Shown here: piece by piece, positions 10,728 through 21,993 of the stretch
Numbering within the stretch: the first letter of the stretch is position 1
How the letters are laid out: every line of letters begins with the position of its first letter
NCBI GenBank assembly: GCA_036346225.1
Contig: JARFIW010001215.1
Location: 8,260,501 to 8,324,500 of the forward strand
Length of the DNA: 64,000 nt
Source: Platerodrilus igneus
Lineage: Eukaryota; Arthropoda; Insecta; Coleoptera; Lycidae
Direction of reading: 5' to 3'
Notes under the pieces: model-generated
Databases searched by the model: none
The model's input: only the letters and a program-made list of their open reading frames with translations
What the model was told of the DNA's origin: nothing
Translations under genes and position numbers: made by a program

Positions 10728-12277
10728 TTACGAATCTCGGACGTTTATTTTATACACTTCGTTAGGTTGCTTTACAACAGCGATACTTCCAACACTTTCT
10801 GATAACTCTGAGATCCATGTAGTGAACATAATTAAGTCAGGATTCGCTTGCGCAGCTTTATATTTTGCCCATTCCAGTTGTAAGGTTCCAGACAGTTTAC
10901 TAACAATCGTCCGCATTAGTGCAAAGTTTGTGAGCATATCGTGTAGTCCCGCTGCGCGCATTGTTATTACAGTATGTTGGACAGTCACGGCGAATTCTTG
11001 CACCGATTGAAGGTGCTCTTGTGAAACGTTGACACGATTCAATTTGATTGACCACAGCATCCAAAATAAGCTCTGGTCTTCCAAATTGAATTTCTAAAGC
11101 TCTCATTACTTGCGGCAGCGTTCAGGAAGTTATAGAAGCTTTGTACAAGACGTTGTGCTCGACCTTCCAGACAGGTTTGCAAGCGGCTTAAATTGTCATC
11201 ATCTAGGAGATGACACTCTACCGTCGACGCTTGAACCAGGAGATGAACATCGGCCATTTATCCGGTTCACCGCCGAATTTCATGCAGTGTTTCGCAGAAT
11301 TTGTCTCATAGCAATTTGTTGCATTGTTATTCGTTCTACGCCTGTCTCATTCTGACTCGGTTTGCCGCCGATGGAAAGAAAATACTCGTTTTCTCTACTG
11401 GAAAGCCATGGCGTAAACGCTTTCAAAGCAGAAGGCGTGTCCCGATCGCACGTCACATGCAAGTTATGATGTGAGGAGGTTCTCCGTAACACCGCTGGTT
11501 TTAAATTAGCGTTAGAGTCACTTATTTGGTGTTTAGCGAGAACCCTTTGTTGATGTTCTTCATTTATTTGCGATTTCGAATGGTTGTTCGTCACCCAGGA
11601 CGAAACTTTCTGCTCAGTAGCAGCCAATAAATCACCTTCGTCAGATATGTCTGTTTCCTCATCACAAAATTGCTGATCAACTTCAAAGCCCTTTTTTAAG
11701 AATTCTAAACGTAGACCCAGTTCGGCATTTAACTGCTGGTGGGCCAGTTTTCGTTTTGAAATCGATTTATTAGATTTGTTCATCACTGACGATTTGTTAC
11801 CACTAACCTGTGCCCGACCCGGAAGCAACCGTGGGTAGGGTGCACATAGTTTAGAAACTGCTTTAGTAGTTATTTCTTCGGACACCACATTACTAGGCTT
11901 ACTATTTTCGATGGGGTTACTAGGATTGCTTAACCCTCGAATACTCCGCATCACGGTAATTGCCCGTCGGGTCTGTGCTTGACACAGCTTGCTGTTTGAG
12001 ACTAGCTTGAAGTTGTGCCACCAGAGCCCTCAACTCCATCACCTCCTCTTGTTGTCGTTTCACTTCAACTACTAATTGCGGGTTGCTGTCGCGTGATTGA
12101 TCGACTTCGCCTGTTTGTCATGTGCAAGTTTACTTGTACATACTGTACAACTCCAGTCTCGATCTTCTACCGCTTCATCTACCCCTACACAGTTGAAATG
12201 GAACCATTTGTCACATATGTCACAAGCGACCATAAACTTTGTGTCAGGATTTTACACATCGCGCAATTATTCGTCAT
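10728..12277 (-). pseudogene. BEL gag with N-terminal PHD finger
   Basis: A start at 12277 (MTNNCAMC) leads, after a frameshift, into CDICDKWFHFNCVGV and WSCTVC, the second half of a PHD finger. A coiled-coil segment (EEVMELRALVAQLQASLKQQ) and a low-complexity linker follow (11280-11954). The Pao gag core (FMADVHLLVQASTVECHLLDDDN and MRALEIQFGRPELILDAVVNQI) is spread over three frames (11039-11257, 10900-11106, 10728-11084). Gag forms the particle. This copy cannot be translated through. Confidence 0.8.
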
Positions 12278-12386
12278 TGTACTGTTTTAAGCGGTTGTTA
12301 CACTGTTATCCAATACCTTTTCGAGTTAGTATTGGGGCTGCCCTTCAACCTACCTTCCAGTTCAATAAAAGTGAAAATTTTGAATT

Positions 12387-12753
12387 TGTTGCGGTTTGGG
12401 TTCAGAAATAAGGGGCTTCAAATTTTGGAACTTCTCTTAAATGACGTTGTACTGGCTCATTGTTCTGTTTATTTATAATACAAAGCAGAATTATAAGGGT
12501 ACGTTGAGTAAAAGAGATGGTGGTGTTCAAAATTTTCCTAAAATTAACAATATAAATCTTTTGCATTAAACAACAACATTAGCTTACACTTGTGCCCTTT
12601 ATACCTATTTTATGGAGTTTATATACAACAAGTTCTTTGACAGCTGTAATTAAAACTTGTCACTCTCAATTTCTTTTCAGGGCCAAGCGTATAAATTATA
12701 AAATAATCAATTCACAAGCAAGCTACTGTGGGAGCTTAACAGTTTCAGTAACA
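12387..12753 (-). repeat. BEL 5' LTR
   Basis: It is 367 bp and identical to 6737-7103. It is followed on the right by GCCAG, matching the five bases before 6737. Confidence 0.95.
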
Positions 12754-12758
12754 GCCAG

Positions 12759-14965
12759 TCTTTTTAAGTATGGCGTTATTTGTGGTACAAAATTTTCTGA
12801 CTGAACTACATGTCGAAAATTATTCGTTACATCATCTAATGTTCGTAATTCACGACCAAACACTAAATAAGCTGGTGTGTAACCAGTTGATTCACAAAAT
12901 GTAGTGTTCAATGCGAAACGAATAACAGGAAGCTTTTCACACCATGTTTTATGTTTATCGGCAACCAAAATTGCTAATCTAGGTTTCAAATCACGATTTT
13001 TCCTTTCGGAAATATTTGCTTCCGGATGATATAAAGGAATTAAACATTGCTTAATACCCAGACAAAAGCATACTTTTTGCATGACTGCACTAATAAATTG
13101 CGTTCCATTATCACTAATAACTTTCCTAGCTATGCCATAACGCATACCAATTTCTTCTATTAAAATTTTTGCACAATTTTCTGCAGAGGCTACTTTAAGT
13201 AGGAATAGTTCGACCCATTTAGTAGTGGCATCTTCTACCAAAAATATCCACTTTTCGCCACCAAACGATTCAGGTAGTGGACCAAATAAGTCTATGGCAA
13301 TTGTTTCAAATCGCTGCGCATAAGCGGGTGTTGTAACTAACCCTGCAGGTTTCCGATTTAAAGCTTTATATCTTTGACAATCCAAACAACTTTTTACATA
13401 ATCAGTAATAAATTTTCTCATTCCGGGAAAATAATAACGATTTGAGATTTTTAAAAATGTTCTTTCGGCACCATAGTGCCATGCAGTGGGATCATCATGG
13501 TACATTTGTAACACATTTTTTCTTAGATGAGCCGGTACTACCTGCTGAGATTCGTCAGCATCATCTTCGTGTGGATAACGAAATAAAATTCCATCGGACA
13601 TTACATAGCCTTTCTCTGTCCAATTTGCAATATTATCATCAGCTAAATTTTTAAAACTATCAATAATTTTTTTAATATCTGGATCTTTCAATTGTTCGTT
13701 ACGAATTTCACAAGCGGATTTTTTCGGAAAATCAACATGTATAGTGCAAAGCTCACATTTAGTATTTTGAGCATCACTACACTGTGGACGAGATAACGTG
13801 TCTGCTACCACATTCTTTTTCCCTGGTAAATATTCTATTTGTAGGTTAAAGCTTTGGATTTGTAAAGCCCATCTGGCTAAACGGCCTGATGGTGTTTTCA
13901 GCGAAAACAACCACTTCAACGGTTGATGATCCGTCAAAAGAATAATTTTGGACCCTTCTATATATCCACGAAACTTCTCTAAAGCAAAAACTACAGCTAA
14001 CGCTTCACGTTCAGTAGTAGAATAATTAATTTCGGCGGGAGACAATAAACGACTCGCATACTCAATTGGATGCTCGCTTTCTCGCTCGCCCTGTAATAAT
14101 ACTGCACCCAGTGCATAATTGCTCGCATCTGTACGAATAATGAAAGGTTGCGAAGGATCAGCTTGACCCAAAATTGGAGCACTAACTAATAATTTCTTTA
14201 AAGTTTCAAAAGCATTCTGTTCCTCATCACCCCATTTCCAAATAGATTTCTTTTTTGTTAAGTTGCTCAGAGGCCTAGAAATATCTGAAAAATTTGCTAT
14301 AAACCTCCTGTACCAAGAACAACATTGTAAAAAACTTTGCACGTGCTTTACATTACGCGGAGTAGGAATGTCTGTAATCGCACTAGTTTTCTGAGGATTA
14401 ACTTTTATTCCTGCCGGCGTTATTAAATGTCCTAAATATTGTATTTCGGAACAGGCAAAAAAGCACTTTTTTTTATTCGCCCGTAGTTTAAAATGTCTAA
14501 GACGCGAAAACACTTTTTTTAAGTCTTCGATGTGTTGCTCAAACGAATTTGAAATTACAATTAGATCATCAAGATATGCCAATAATGTGACTTTGGGAAG
14601 TCCAGAACGAAAATGATCCATTAAGCGTTGAAACGTTGCCGGTGCCGTTTTAAGACCGAATGGCATTCGTAAAAAACGATAAGTTCCGAATGGCGTGACA
14701 AACGCAGTTTTATCGCGATCAGAAGCAGCAAAACTAACCTGATGGTAACCCGTGCGCAAGTCAATTGTCGACATAAACAAAGATCGTTTTGCCGCATGCA
14801 AAAGATCGTCCATTCGTGGCAATGGATATGAATCGGTAATTGTTTTTTCATTAAGACGTCTATAATCAACACAAAGTCTTACGGAACCATCTTTTTTTGG
14901 TGTAAGGACCACCAGAGCAGCCCAAGGAGATTCGCATGCTTCAATAATCCCCTCTTTTAATAGTT
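12759..14965 (-). pseudogene. Gypsy-2 pol: RT, RNase H and integrase core
   Basis: About 720 residues are open downstream of an in-frame stop near 14963. RT motifs are RLCVDYRRLN, TIDLRTGYHQ (catalytic Asp), RMPFGLKTAP and LLAYLDDLIV (YLDD). RNase H shows RTDASNYALG, TEREALAVV and LTDHQPLKWL. The integrase zinc-binding HHCC domain (WHYGAE...CLDCQR) and the core Asp/Asp/Glu residues (AIDLFGP, VISDNGTQF, HPEANISERKNR) are present. The frame is cut at residue ...PYLKRLA by the BEL insertion at 12753/12754. The remainder lies at 6308-6736. Confidence 0.88.
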
Positions 14966-15396
14966 AATCAAGTTCCCCTTTTAAAATTTCCTTTTTTGCA
15001 GGAGGCATTCTATAAGGCGGACTATGAATTGGCAAACTATTTTCCGTATTTATATAATGTTCAATAAAAGGAGTAGCATCTCCCCCTACTTCAAAAATAT
15101 CTCGGTTATCGCACAAAATTTTCTCTAAAGCGTGCTTCTGTTCTGCCGACAGAACCGTGCTTTTATCAAAATGCGTACCCGAAACATCGTTTAAATTTAC
15201 ACAATTTGTGTTATTTTCAAAATTTAACTCATATCGGACTCACGATTTTCGCCAAAATACCAACATTTTTCCGATAAGTTCAGAACAATATTTGCATCAG
15301 CAATAAAATCGACGCCAAGTAAAGTATAGTCTGCGTTCGGTAATACAATAAAAGTTGTGTTCACTTTTTTAGTTTCAACGTAAACGTCAATGTTAG

Positions 15397-16542
15397 TTAC
15401 TTTAACTTTTGAGTTTTTTCACTACCATCTGCTAATTTAATATTTATAAGTTCATTCCAAAATATTTGACCTTTTTCCAATAAAAATTTGTAAAGGAACT
15501 TACCAGCTACACTGTGTTTAGCAGCAGTGTCCAAATGACCTGTGCCTTTTGTACCCAAAATACTTATCTTCAAAATTGGCCTGTTTCTAGGTTGATTTCT
15601 TTTAAGGACTTCAGAACCTACTGTACAGAAGGTTGCTTCCATTGTTGATGATTCCACTGTAGTTTCCAAATTAGGACATTTTCCGCGAATATGTCCAGCT
15701 TTCCCACAATGGTAACACACAATTTCACTATTAACCGAGACGTTTGTTTTATTTACCGAACTACCGTTTTGCTTCTCTTCTTTTTTAATAAGCTTTTCAC
15801 AATTACTCTTAATGTGGCCAAAAACGTTATAATAACTACAAGGAACGCTTTTATTTTTATCAATAACGACGCGTGCTTTACTATTTAAATTTGTAGCACT
15901 GTCAATTTCATTTAAATTTTCTTCCACAACACGAGCTTCTTTAAGCAAATCATCAAATGATTTAATACTTTCGCGAGAAACACGTTCACGAATTTTCATA
16001 TTTAGTAGCCCATAGATCATATCTAATTGCACGTTTGAACTTAGTGTATCTGGTGGTAGCTGAGCGATTAAAGCCCTAGCTCTACAAACAAAAATATCCG
16101 TCGGGGTAACAAAATCTTGCTCATTAGCAAATAATTCCCGATATATTTTGTAAGGTGGTTTTTTCGTTCCAAAAGCACCACGTAATGATTGAACTAATTC
16201 ATTCCATGATTCAATCGAATCTTTGACCCCTTGAAACCAGGTTGCGGCGAGTCCATCAAGCAACATGGGTAAGCCTCGGATTGCGTTAACATTAGAAATA
16301 TTCATACAATCCTTAAAAATTTCGATTGCATCAATAAACGCATTTATATCCGTTGACTTTGAGCCATCAAATCTAGATTTACAATTAGCGAAACTTCCCT
16401 CTTACACCACCATTGGTGTTTGAGAAATGTTTGCGTTTTGCAAGCTTGCTAATAATGCACGAAATTGTACATCCGACAATGTAATTGATTGAGCCATTTT
16501 ATCTTTTGTACTTCGCAAATTATAAGTGCATTCACTTGCCAT
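15397..16542 (-). pseudogene. Gypsy-2 gag plus start of protease
   Basis: The likely start is MASECTYNLRST at 16542. An in-frame stop at about 16402-16404 interrupts the matrix-like N-terminus. The capsid region (GLAATWFQGV...SWNELVQSLRGAFG) follows in the same frame to 15397. One CCHC knuckle is intact (CYHCGKAGHIRGKC). A first knuckle is damaged because its second Cys is Tyr (CSYYNVFGHIKSNC). The protease shows HLDTAAKHSVAG, where the usual D-T-G is DTA, another sign of decay or divergence. Confidence 0.82.
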
Positions 16543-16909
16543 GTTTACAACTTCCTTGTTCATGTGATAACAATTTGTAGATTGTAACAGTATTCCGATA
16601 TCTTTAAAATGCACAAAATAACCAAGGTTAGAAACAAAATGAAATTTACATGTGTTTTATCAATACACAATAATTAAACGACTTCGTTTTTATCTAACAT
16701 TAGGCATAACAACTGTGCTCGAAATATCACTGAATATACCGCGATTTAATAAATTTTAACGGTTATACCTACAAGATTGTAAAGTTTTCTTATTCGAAAC
16801 CGACTGTTTTTGCATAATCAACAACGTATTTACTTAAAAAAACATAACCACGTGGGGCGTCACTGTGACGGATGGTGGGTGGTGTATTCCGTCGTTAGGG
16901 TTCTTTTAA

Positions 16910-17121
16910 TGAGATTAGAAGTAAAACATAGAGATTTATGCAATACAAATGAGTAAACATTTAATAATAAAACCAAAATAAGCACACAATATATTATATC
17001 CGTTTAGATACAGGTTCGCGAGCTCTACGATGTACACACTACGGCACGCTATGGACAACTCATTGTGCCAGAAGGGCGTGATAACGAGACGAGGCACACA
17101 ACACTGCATGACGGCGTTACA
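16910..17121 (-). repeat. Gypsy-2 5' LTR
   Basis: This is the second 212-bp copy. On the minus strand it is followed by untranslated sequence and the gag start at 16542. No clear primer binding site was recognised just inside it. Confidence 0.88.
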
Positions 17122-18557
17122 GATTATTTTTTATAATACTTATTTAACAAAATTTTTTTCATTTCTTTCTTAAATGTACATTGATTTTTACAACTTTTAT
17201 ACAGATTTATATTTTGATTTATAAACTTAGCATGTTCAAGTGAAGCTTTAAATTTGGCTACTTGATGCCTAGGTACATTAATCATGTCTACTGACCTTAA
17301 GTTTAGATTATGTATGTCACTTCGCTTCTTTAGTAGTTCATACAAGTAATTTGGTTTTTTTGTAATAATAATTCCATACAGTAACACCGCAAACAACAAT
17401 TCACACCTACTTTGAAATTTTAAAATTTTATGTTCTTTATAAATAGGTGTTACATGATCAAATTTTCTATAATTAAAAAAAAATCGTATGCAACTGTTTT
17501 GTAATACCTGCAACTTATTTTTTAATTCGTTAGTTAGATAATTAAAATAGACACAACTACAATAATCAAGCAGACTAATTATTAAAGTATTGCATAATTC
17601 CATTTTTGCATGTGAAAGAATCAAGTTTTTATAACTGTATAGTCGCTTTAAAATGGCATAGCCTGACTTAATTTTTGTTACTGCGTGTTTTTCAAAATTT
17701 AAATTGGTATCTATAAGACCAAGATTTTTTGTACTCGATGAAAAAGTAACTTCTACATTATCGATTGTGATAACCTCATTTATATTGTCGTGAACTTTCC
17801 TACAAGTCAATTTATTTCCCAAGCACATAGCGACCGTTTTTGTAGGATTTAAGACTAAACCATTTTCTTTTGACCATTTAGATATTTGTTCCAAATCCAT
17901 ATTTAAATATTTAATAGTTTTGTTAATTTCTTCTGCCATACATGATACATACACTTGCACATCATCGGCATATATGTGCACTGAACATACCTTTATCACC
18001 TCTGGTAGATCTGCAGTAAATAGGGAAAATATATTCGGTGCTAAAACACTTCCCTGTGGCACTCCTTGCTTTAGTGGTAAAAATTCTGAGGATCTATTGT
18101 TGAGCTTTACTTGCTGATACCTTTCACTGAGATAGTTTTTAAACCATAATAAAACTGTCTTACTGCAACCATATAATTCTAATTTACAAAGCAAAAGTTG
18201 TATATTTACTAGTTCGAATGCTTTGCTATAGTCTAACATTACCAATAGCGTAACCTTGGCTTCATTCATAGCTCTCGTAATGTGATTAACAATCTTACAT
18301 AGCGCTGTTGTCGTACTGTGCCCCTTTCAAAATCCAGACTGTGCTGATGGCAAAATATATGTATTGATATACTCACTATACTGATCATAAACAATTTTCT
18401 CTGCTATTTTGACATTGTGCTTAAAATATTGATTGGCTTTAGATGAGACAATTCTGTAGCATTAGATACTTTTGCAATAGGCATGACTATTGAGTACTTC
18501 CATATCTTAGGATAGGTTCCTTCATTTAATGAGCATCTTAAAATATTAATCTGTAAG
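17122..18557 (-). mobile_element. LINE-B: 5'-truncated Jockey-like LINE, split by Gypsy-2
   Basis: Its 5' end abuts the resumed Gypsy-1 RT at 18557/18558, and it begins in the middle of its own RT (YPKIWKYSIVMPIAKV). The coding part ends at 17124, immediately before the Gypsy-2 LTR, so Gypsy-2 landed just after the stop codon. The 3' tail is probably at 1750-1870. Confidence 0.8.
17124..18553 (-). pseudogene. LINE-B reverse transcriptase
   Basis: A 381-residue clean frame (17124-18269) has VMLDYSKAFELV (catalytic Asp), GVPQGSVLAPNIFSLFTADLP and HIYADDVQVYV (YADD). The C-terminal domain (DYCSCVYFNYL, LQVLQNSCIRFFFNYRK) follows. The upstream part at 18404-18553 is in a second frame, separated by a shift and stop near 18270-18330. 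The 5' third of the ORF and the endonuclease are absent. Confidence 0.85.
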
Positions 18558-19240
18558 GTAGACCAGTCTGATTGGGGTTCACCGTTAGTTCCCATCCCAA
18601 AGCCTGACAACCAAGTACGGCTCTGTGTTGATTACAAGGTAGCAGTAAATAAACAACTTCAGGATGCACATTATCCAATTCCTCGGATCGATGAAATCAT
18701 AAGTAAATTACGTAATGCAAAATACTATTGTACCTTAGACTTGTATAAAGCGTATTTGCATGTGCCAGTAGACAGTGATAGTCAAGTCGTACAGACAATA
18801 TCAACACACCAAGGCACTTATGCCGTAAAAAGACTTTCTTTTGGAATAAAAACAGCTCCGGCTGAATTTCTTAGAATTTTAGATAAAATTTTGGCAAATT
18901 TGAACGGTGTCACTTCATATTTTGACGATGTGGTTATATGTAGAATTGATATGGCCACTTGTAAAGAAAACTTATTTAAATGCTTGGACCGTCTACGTGA
19001 ATACGATTTACATAACAATCGAGCAGTGTCAATTTTTCAAAACATCAATTTCTTATTTGGGATATATAGTCGAATACAATAAAGTAAAAATGAATCCTGA
19101 TAAGGTAAAAGCAATTATGCAGACTCATAGTCCTCGAAATGCAAAAGAAGTTAAACGTTTTTTTTAGGAATGATTACTTACTATTCAAAGTTCATTCCAA
19201 ATTTATCTACATTAACATATCCACTTCGTTTACTTATTAC
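18558..19240 (+). pseudogene. Gypsy-1 reverse transcriptase (second part)
   Basis: The frame resumes with SDWGSPLVPIPKPDNQ and carries RLCVDYKVAVN, TLDLYKAYLHV (catalytic Asp), SFGIKTAPAEFLR and TSYFDDVVIC. The catalytic pair reads FDD. A frameshift near 19050 moves it to another frame (ISYLGYIVEYNKVKMNP), and a second one at the T8 run (19159-19166) returns it to the first. Each looks like a single-base change. Confidence 0.88.
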
Positions 19241-21080
19241 GAAGAACTATCAATTTCAATGGTCAGCCGCTTGCGAACGAGCAATTCAACGACTAAAAAA
19301 AGAAATAGCGAGTGATCGTGTATTAACTCCTTTCAATCCGGACTTACCAATGGTAGTGGCATGTGATGCAAGTCCAACAGGGATAGGGGCAATTATATCA
19401 CACAAAATTAATAAAGAAGATAGACCTATAGCTTTTGTATCTAGGTCTTTGACAACGGCAGAGCAAAATTATAGTCAACTTGACCGAGAGGCTCTAGCTA
19501 TCATATATGCAGTCAATAAGTTCTATATGTATTTATACGGGCGTCAATTTACTTTAATCACCGATAACCACCCTTTAACTCACATTTTCCATCAAGATTC
19601 AAAATTACTCATTATGTCTGCATCACGCCTTCTTCGGTATGCTACAATATTAAGCGGATTCAACTATCACATAAGTCATAAAAAGGCGGATCAAAACAAT
19701 CATGTTGATTACTTATCTAGAGCCCCCCTTCCGGCAAAATTACCAGAGCTTAATGAGGATGATATACTACTTCATCAAACCATCAATCACATATCATCAG
19801 CAACCATATCTGCAAAAACCATAGCAGGTGCTACTAAGATTGACCCTGAATTATTATGTCTATATAATGAATTATCAAGGGGTGTTCAGAATGACCCAAG
19901 TTATACTCTACAAGATGGTGTTATATTTAGGAGAAATCGAGTGGTTATTCCGAAAACCCTGCAACCAGATTTATTATGTGAATTACATGCAACTCACATC
20001 AAAACGTCGAAAATGAAGAACCTAGCTCGTAGGTATTGTTATTGGAAAAATATAGACAAGGATATCGAGCTATTTGTGAAGTCTTGCCAAGGATGTGCTT
20101 CTACAGCCCAGAATGCAGCACCAGCGCCTCTACGCCATTGGGAAGAGCCAGAATCAAATTTCCAAAGAGTGCATATTGATTATGCTGGACCAAAGGAAGG
20201 TTATTATATATTTATTTTGGTCGATGCTAAATCAAAGTGGCCTGAGGTCCGGCTAACAACGTCAGCACCCACGATTCAATTCTTACAAGATATCTTTAGC
20301 ATACATGGTTTACCAGAAATGCTTGTGTCTGATAATGCCAGTATTTTCACAAGTTCTGAATTTATTGAGTTTTGTGAAGAATATGGCATTGCACGCCGAT
20401 TGATTGCACCCGGACATCCACAAACTAATGGACAAGCGGAACGTTATGTCCGAACTCTCAAATCAAAGCTAGACGCAATGAGTGAAGTTGGTTCAACCTT
20501 GCCATTCAGAATTCATGAAATATTATTCCGATTCCGAGCAACACCACTACAGGATAACACAACACCAGCTGAACGGTATTTAGGACGTCAAATTAGGACA
20601 AAGTTAGATTTATTAAAGCCAAGGAAGGAAGCTACACACTTGGCGGAACCTAAATCTTCACTACGTTTGTACAGCGTAGGAGAAAGGGTTCAATCCAGAG
20701 CTTATGTAAACAGCAAGCAAACTTGGAAATTTGGAATTGTGACGGAAAAACTTGGTAAATTACACTATACTATTAAACTAGATGATGGCTATATTATTAA
20801 GCATCACATAGATCAATTACGTCACTGTGAGGTTGCAAAACCGCACAAAACGGTTACCTTCAATACACCACAGTTGGGATGTTCTGATGTGCCAGTTTCA
20901 TTACCTTCTCGTTCACCGATACAGCACAGAATAACCATACCTGATCAACCTGCTGAATTAGGCGTAGAAGAACAACAACCTCGAGCACTGCCAATTCCCA
21001 ATATCCTAGAAAGACCCGTGAGGACACGTAGACCCCCAGCATATTTAAGGGATTATGTACAAGTAATGGTTCAGACTTAA
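19170..21080 (+). CDS. Gypsy-1 RNase H and integrase, intact 636-residue frame
   Basis: The frame opens at the end of RT (YYSKFIPNLSTLTYPL). RNase H has VACDASPTGIGA, LDREALAIIYA and LITDNHPLTHI. Integrase has a zinc-binding H-H-C-C region (THIKTSKMKNL...CQGCAS), then HIDYAGP, LVSDNASIF and HPQTNGQAERYVRTL, giving a complete Asp/Asp/Glu catalytic triad. A GPY/F-like C-terminal segment (YSVGERVQSRAYVNSK, WKFGIVTEKLG) and a proline-rich tail (RRPPAYLRDYVQV) follow. It stops at 21078-21080, 60 bp before the 3' LTR. There is no start codon of its own: it was part of the pol polyprotein. Confidence 0.9.
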   Translation: MITYYSKFIPNLSTLTYPLRLLITKNYQFQWSAACERAIQRLKKEIASDRVLTPFNPDLPMVVACDASPTGIGAIISHKINKEDRPIAFVSRSLTTAEQNYSQLDREALAIIYAVNKFYMYLYGRQFTLITDNHPLTHIFHQDSKLLIMSASRLLRYATILSGFNYHISHKKADQNNHVDYLSRAPLPAKLPELNEDDILLHQTINHISSATISAKTIAGATKIDPELLCLYNELSRGVQNDPSYTLQDGVIFRRNRVVIPKTLQPDLLCELHATHIKTSKMKNLARRYCYWKNIDKDIELFVKSCQGCASTAQNAAPAPLRHWEEPESNFQRVHIDYAGPKEGYYIFILVDAKSKWPEVRLTTSAPTIQFLQDIFSIHGLPEMLVSDNASIFTSSEFIEFCEEYGIARRLIAPGHPQTNGQAERYVRTLKSKLDAMSEVGSTLPFRIHEILFRFRATPLQDNTTPAERYLGRQIRTKLDLLKPRKEATHLAEPKSSLRLYSVGERVQSRAYVNSKQTWKFGIVTEKLGKLHYTIKLDDGYIIKHHIDQLRHCEVAKPHKTVTFNTPQLGCSDVPVSLPSRSPIQHRITIPDQPAELGVEEQQPRALPIPNILERPVRTRRPPAYLRDYVQVMVQT

Positions 21081-21139
21081 GAATAAAAAAAAATTAGTTT
21101 ACAACTTATTAAATATGAAATTCAATTAGGGTGGGAGAT

Positions 21140-21270
21140 TGTAGTTTTCTTATAGTAGTTATAAAGTAGTAGGTTTAGAAGATAAAAAATAAAATAGAAA
21201 TGTCAATGTCAGATATAAGGAAAGAGTTCATGTACATATTATAATAATATAATTTATAAAAGTTACAACA
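21140..21270 (+). repeat. Gypsy-1 3' LTR
   Basis: It is 131 bp, TGTAGTTTTC...GTTACAACA, preceded by a purine tract (AGGGTGGGAGA). Its last 69 bases match the window start with one mismatch. Confidence 0.9.
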
Positions 21271-21993
21271 AGTATACACTGGATATAGATGCATCCTTCA
21301 AAATTTTAGATTTAAAATGTGGAAAGATTTACAGGTCGGCCATCTAATTCAAACCATAATGTTCCTTTATCCTATAATGAGCTCTTAGGAATTAATCGGT
21401 AAAAAAGAGAGACCTTCTTTCGATGCTATCTCTAATAGGCAATGATTATCACAGTTTCTATCAAAAACTTGCACACTACTGATCAGGCTCAAGAGTTTGA
21501 TAAATTAGAAGACAATATTGAAACTTATGGCAACGATTGAATTCAAGTAGTTTTATCTGACTAAAATACCTTTTCCGTTTATTTTATTTACTTGTTCATT
21601 ATTGTAGAGGAAAGATTTAATAAACTTAGACAATTTTATTAATCATTTTATATTGTATTTTTTCACTTTTAAGTGAAAATACAAGATGGCAAAATTTAGT
21701 GTGTAATTAAAACAAAACTTTTTTAATTTGCACGTCTTGAAAATAAATTCAGGGCTAAATCAGCAAATGCTATATCAATATGTTATTCTTATAATTTATG
21801 ACAAGGTAATCAACTTCAAACATCTCTCTTGTAAATTCAATAAACACGCCATAACTGGTTTTGCCATCTAATCACAGAATTATTGTAGCAAAAAAAGGTA
21901 TATTGAATAAATTCAGTCACTCTGTACCTAAACATATAGGACACTTATGAGAAATTCATGAATATTTCATATACTTCACACATAAATCCACAT
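21271..21993. other. Intergenic DNA downstream of PGAM
   Basis: About 720 bp of AT-rich DNA. I see no gene, repeat boundary or RNA gene. It includes the 3' UTR of PGAM on the minus strand. Several AT-rich hexamers could serve as a polyadenylation signal but none stands out. Confidence 0.5.

Larger units (their letters stand above)
6737..12753 (-). mobile_element. BEL/Pao LTR retrotransposon, defective, recent
   Basis: Two 367-bp LTRs (6737-7103, 12387-12753) appear identical base for base. They are flanked by a perfect 5-bp duplication, GCCAG, at 6732-6736 and 12754-12758. Coding order on the minus strand is a PHD-finger gag, zinc-finger/protease, RT and RNase H start, then the tail of the polyprotein. 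The RNase H body and nearly all of the integrase are missing, and LINE-C sits inside the RT-RNase H part. Insertion is directly into the Gypsy-2 integrase. Confidence 0.95.
6086..17121 (-). mobile_element. Gypsy-2: Ty3/Gypsy element, interrupted by BEL/Pao
   Basis: It is bounded by two 212-bp direct repeats (6086-6297 and 16910-17121) that differ at four positions (about 2%). On the minus strand the order is gag, protease, RT, RNase H, integrase, then the integrase C-terminus, which is separated by a BEL/Pao insertion at 6737-12753. A purine tract (AGAGGGGGAGTG) precedes the 3' LTR near 6298-6310. The expected short target duplication was not found: the flanks are ...TTTTAA on the left and GATTATT on the right, so a later rearrangement at one end is possible. 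Confidence 0.88.
1..21270 (+). mobile_element. Gypsy-1: Ty3/Gypsy LTR retrotransposon, interrupted by nested insertions
   Basis: The element is bounded by a partial 5' LTR (1-69) and a 131-bp 3' LTR (21140-21270). Gag, protease and the first codons of the reverse transcriptase (RT) run from 107 to about 1750. The same RT frame resumes at about 18558 with a DWGSPLVP-type motif and continues through RNase H and integrase to 21080. The intervening 16.8 kb is a stack of later insertions. Where both LTRs are visible they differ at 1 of 69 positions, so the element is young. Gag and RT carry frameshifts, so this copy is dead. The left end and left target duplication lie outside the window. Confidence 0.9.

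Noticed and set aside
12015..12478. Overlapping + strand open frames
   Set aside because: They are antisense to the BEL PHD-finger gag and LTR.
6086..17121. A target duplication for Gypsy-2 such as GATTA
   Set aside because: GATTA next to the right end also occurs inside both LTRs near their start, so it is not a flanking duplication.
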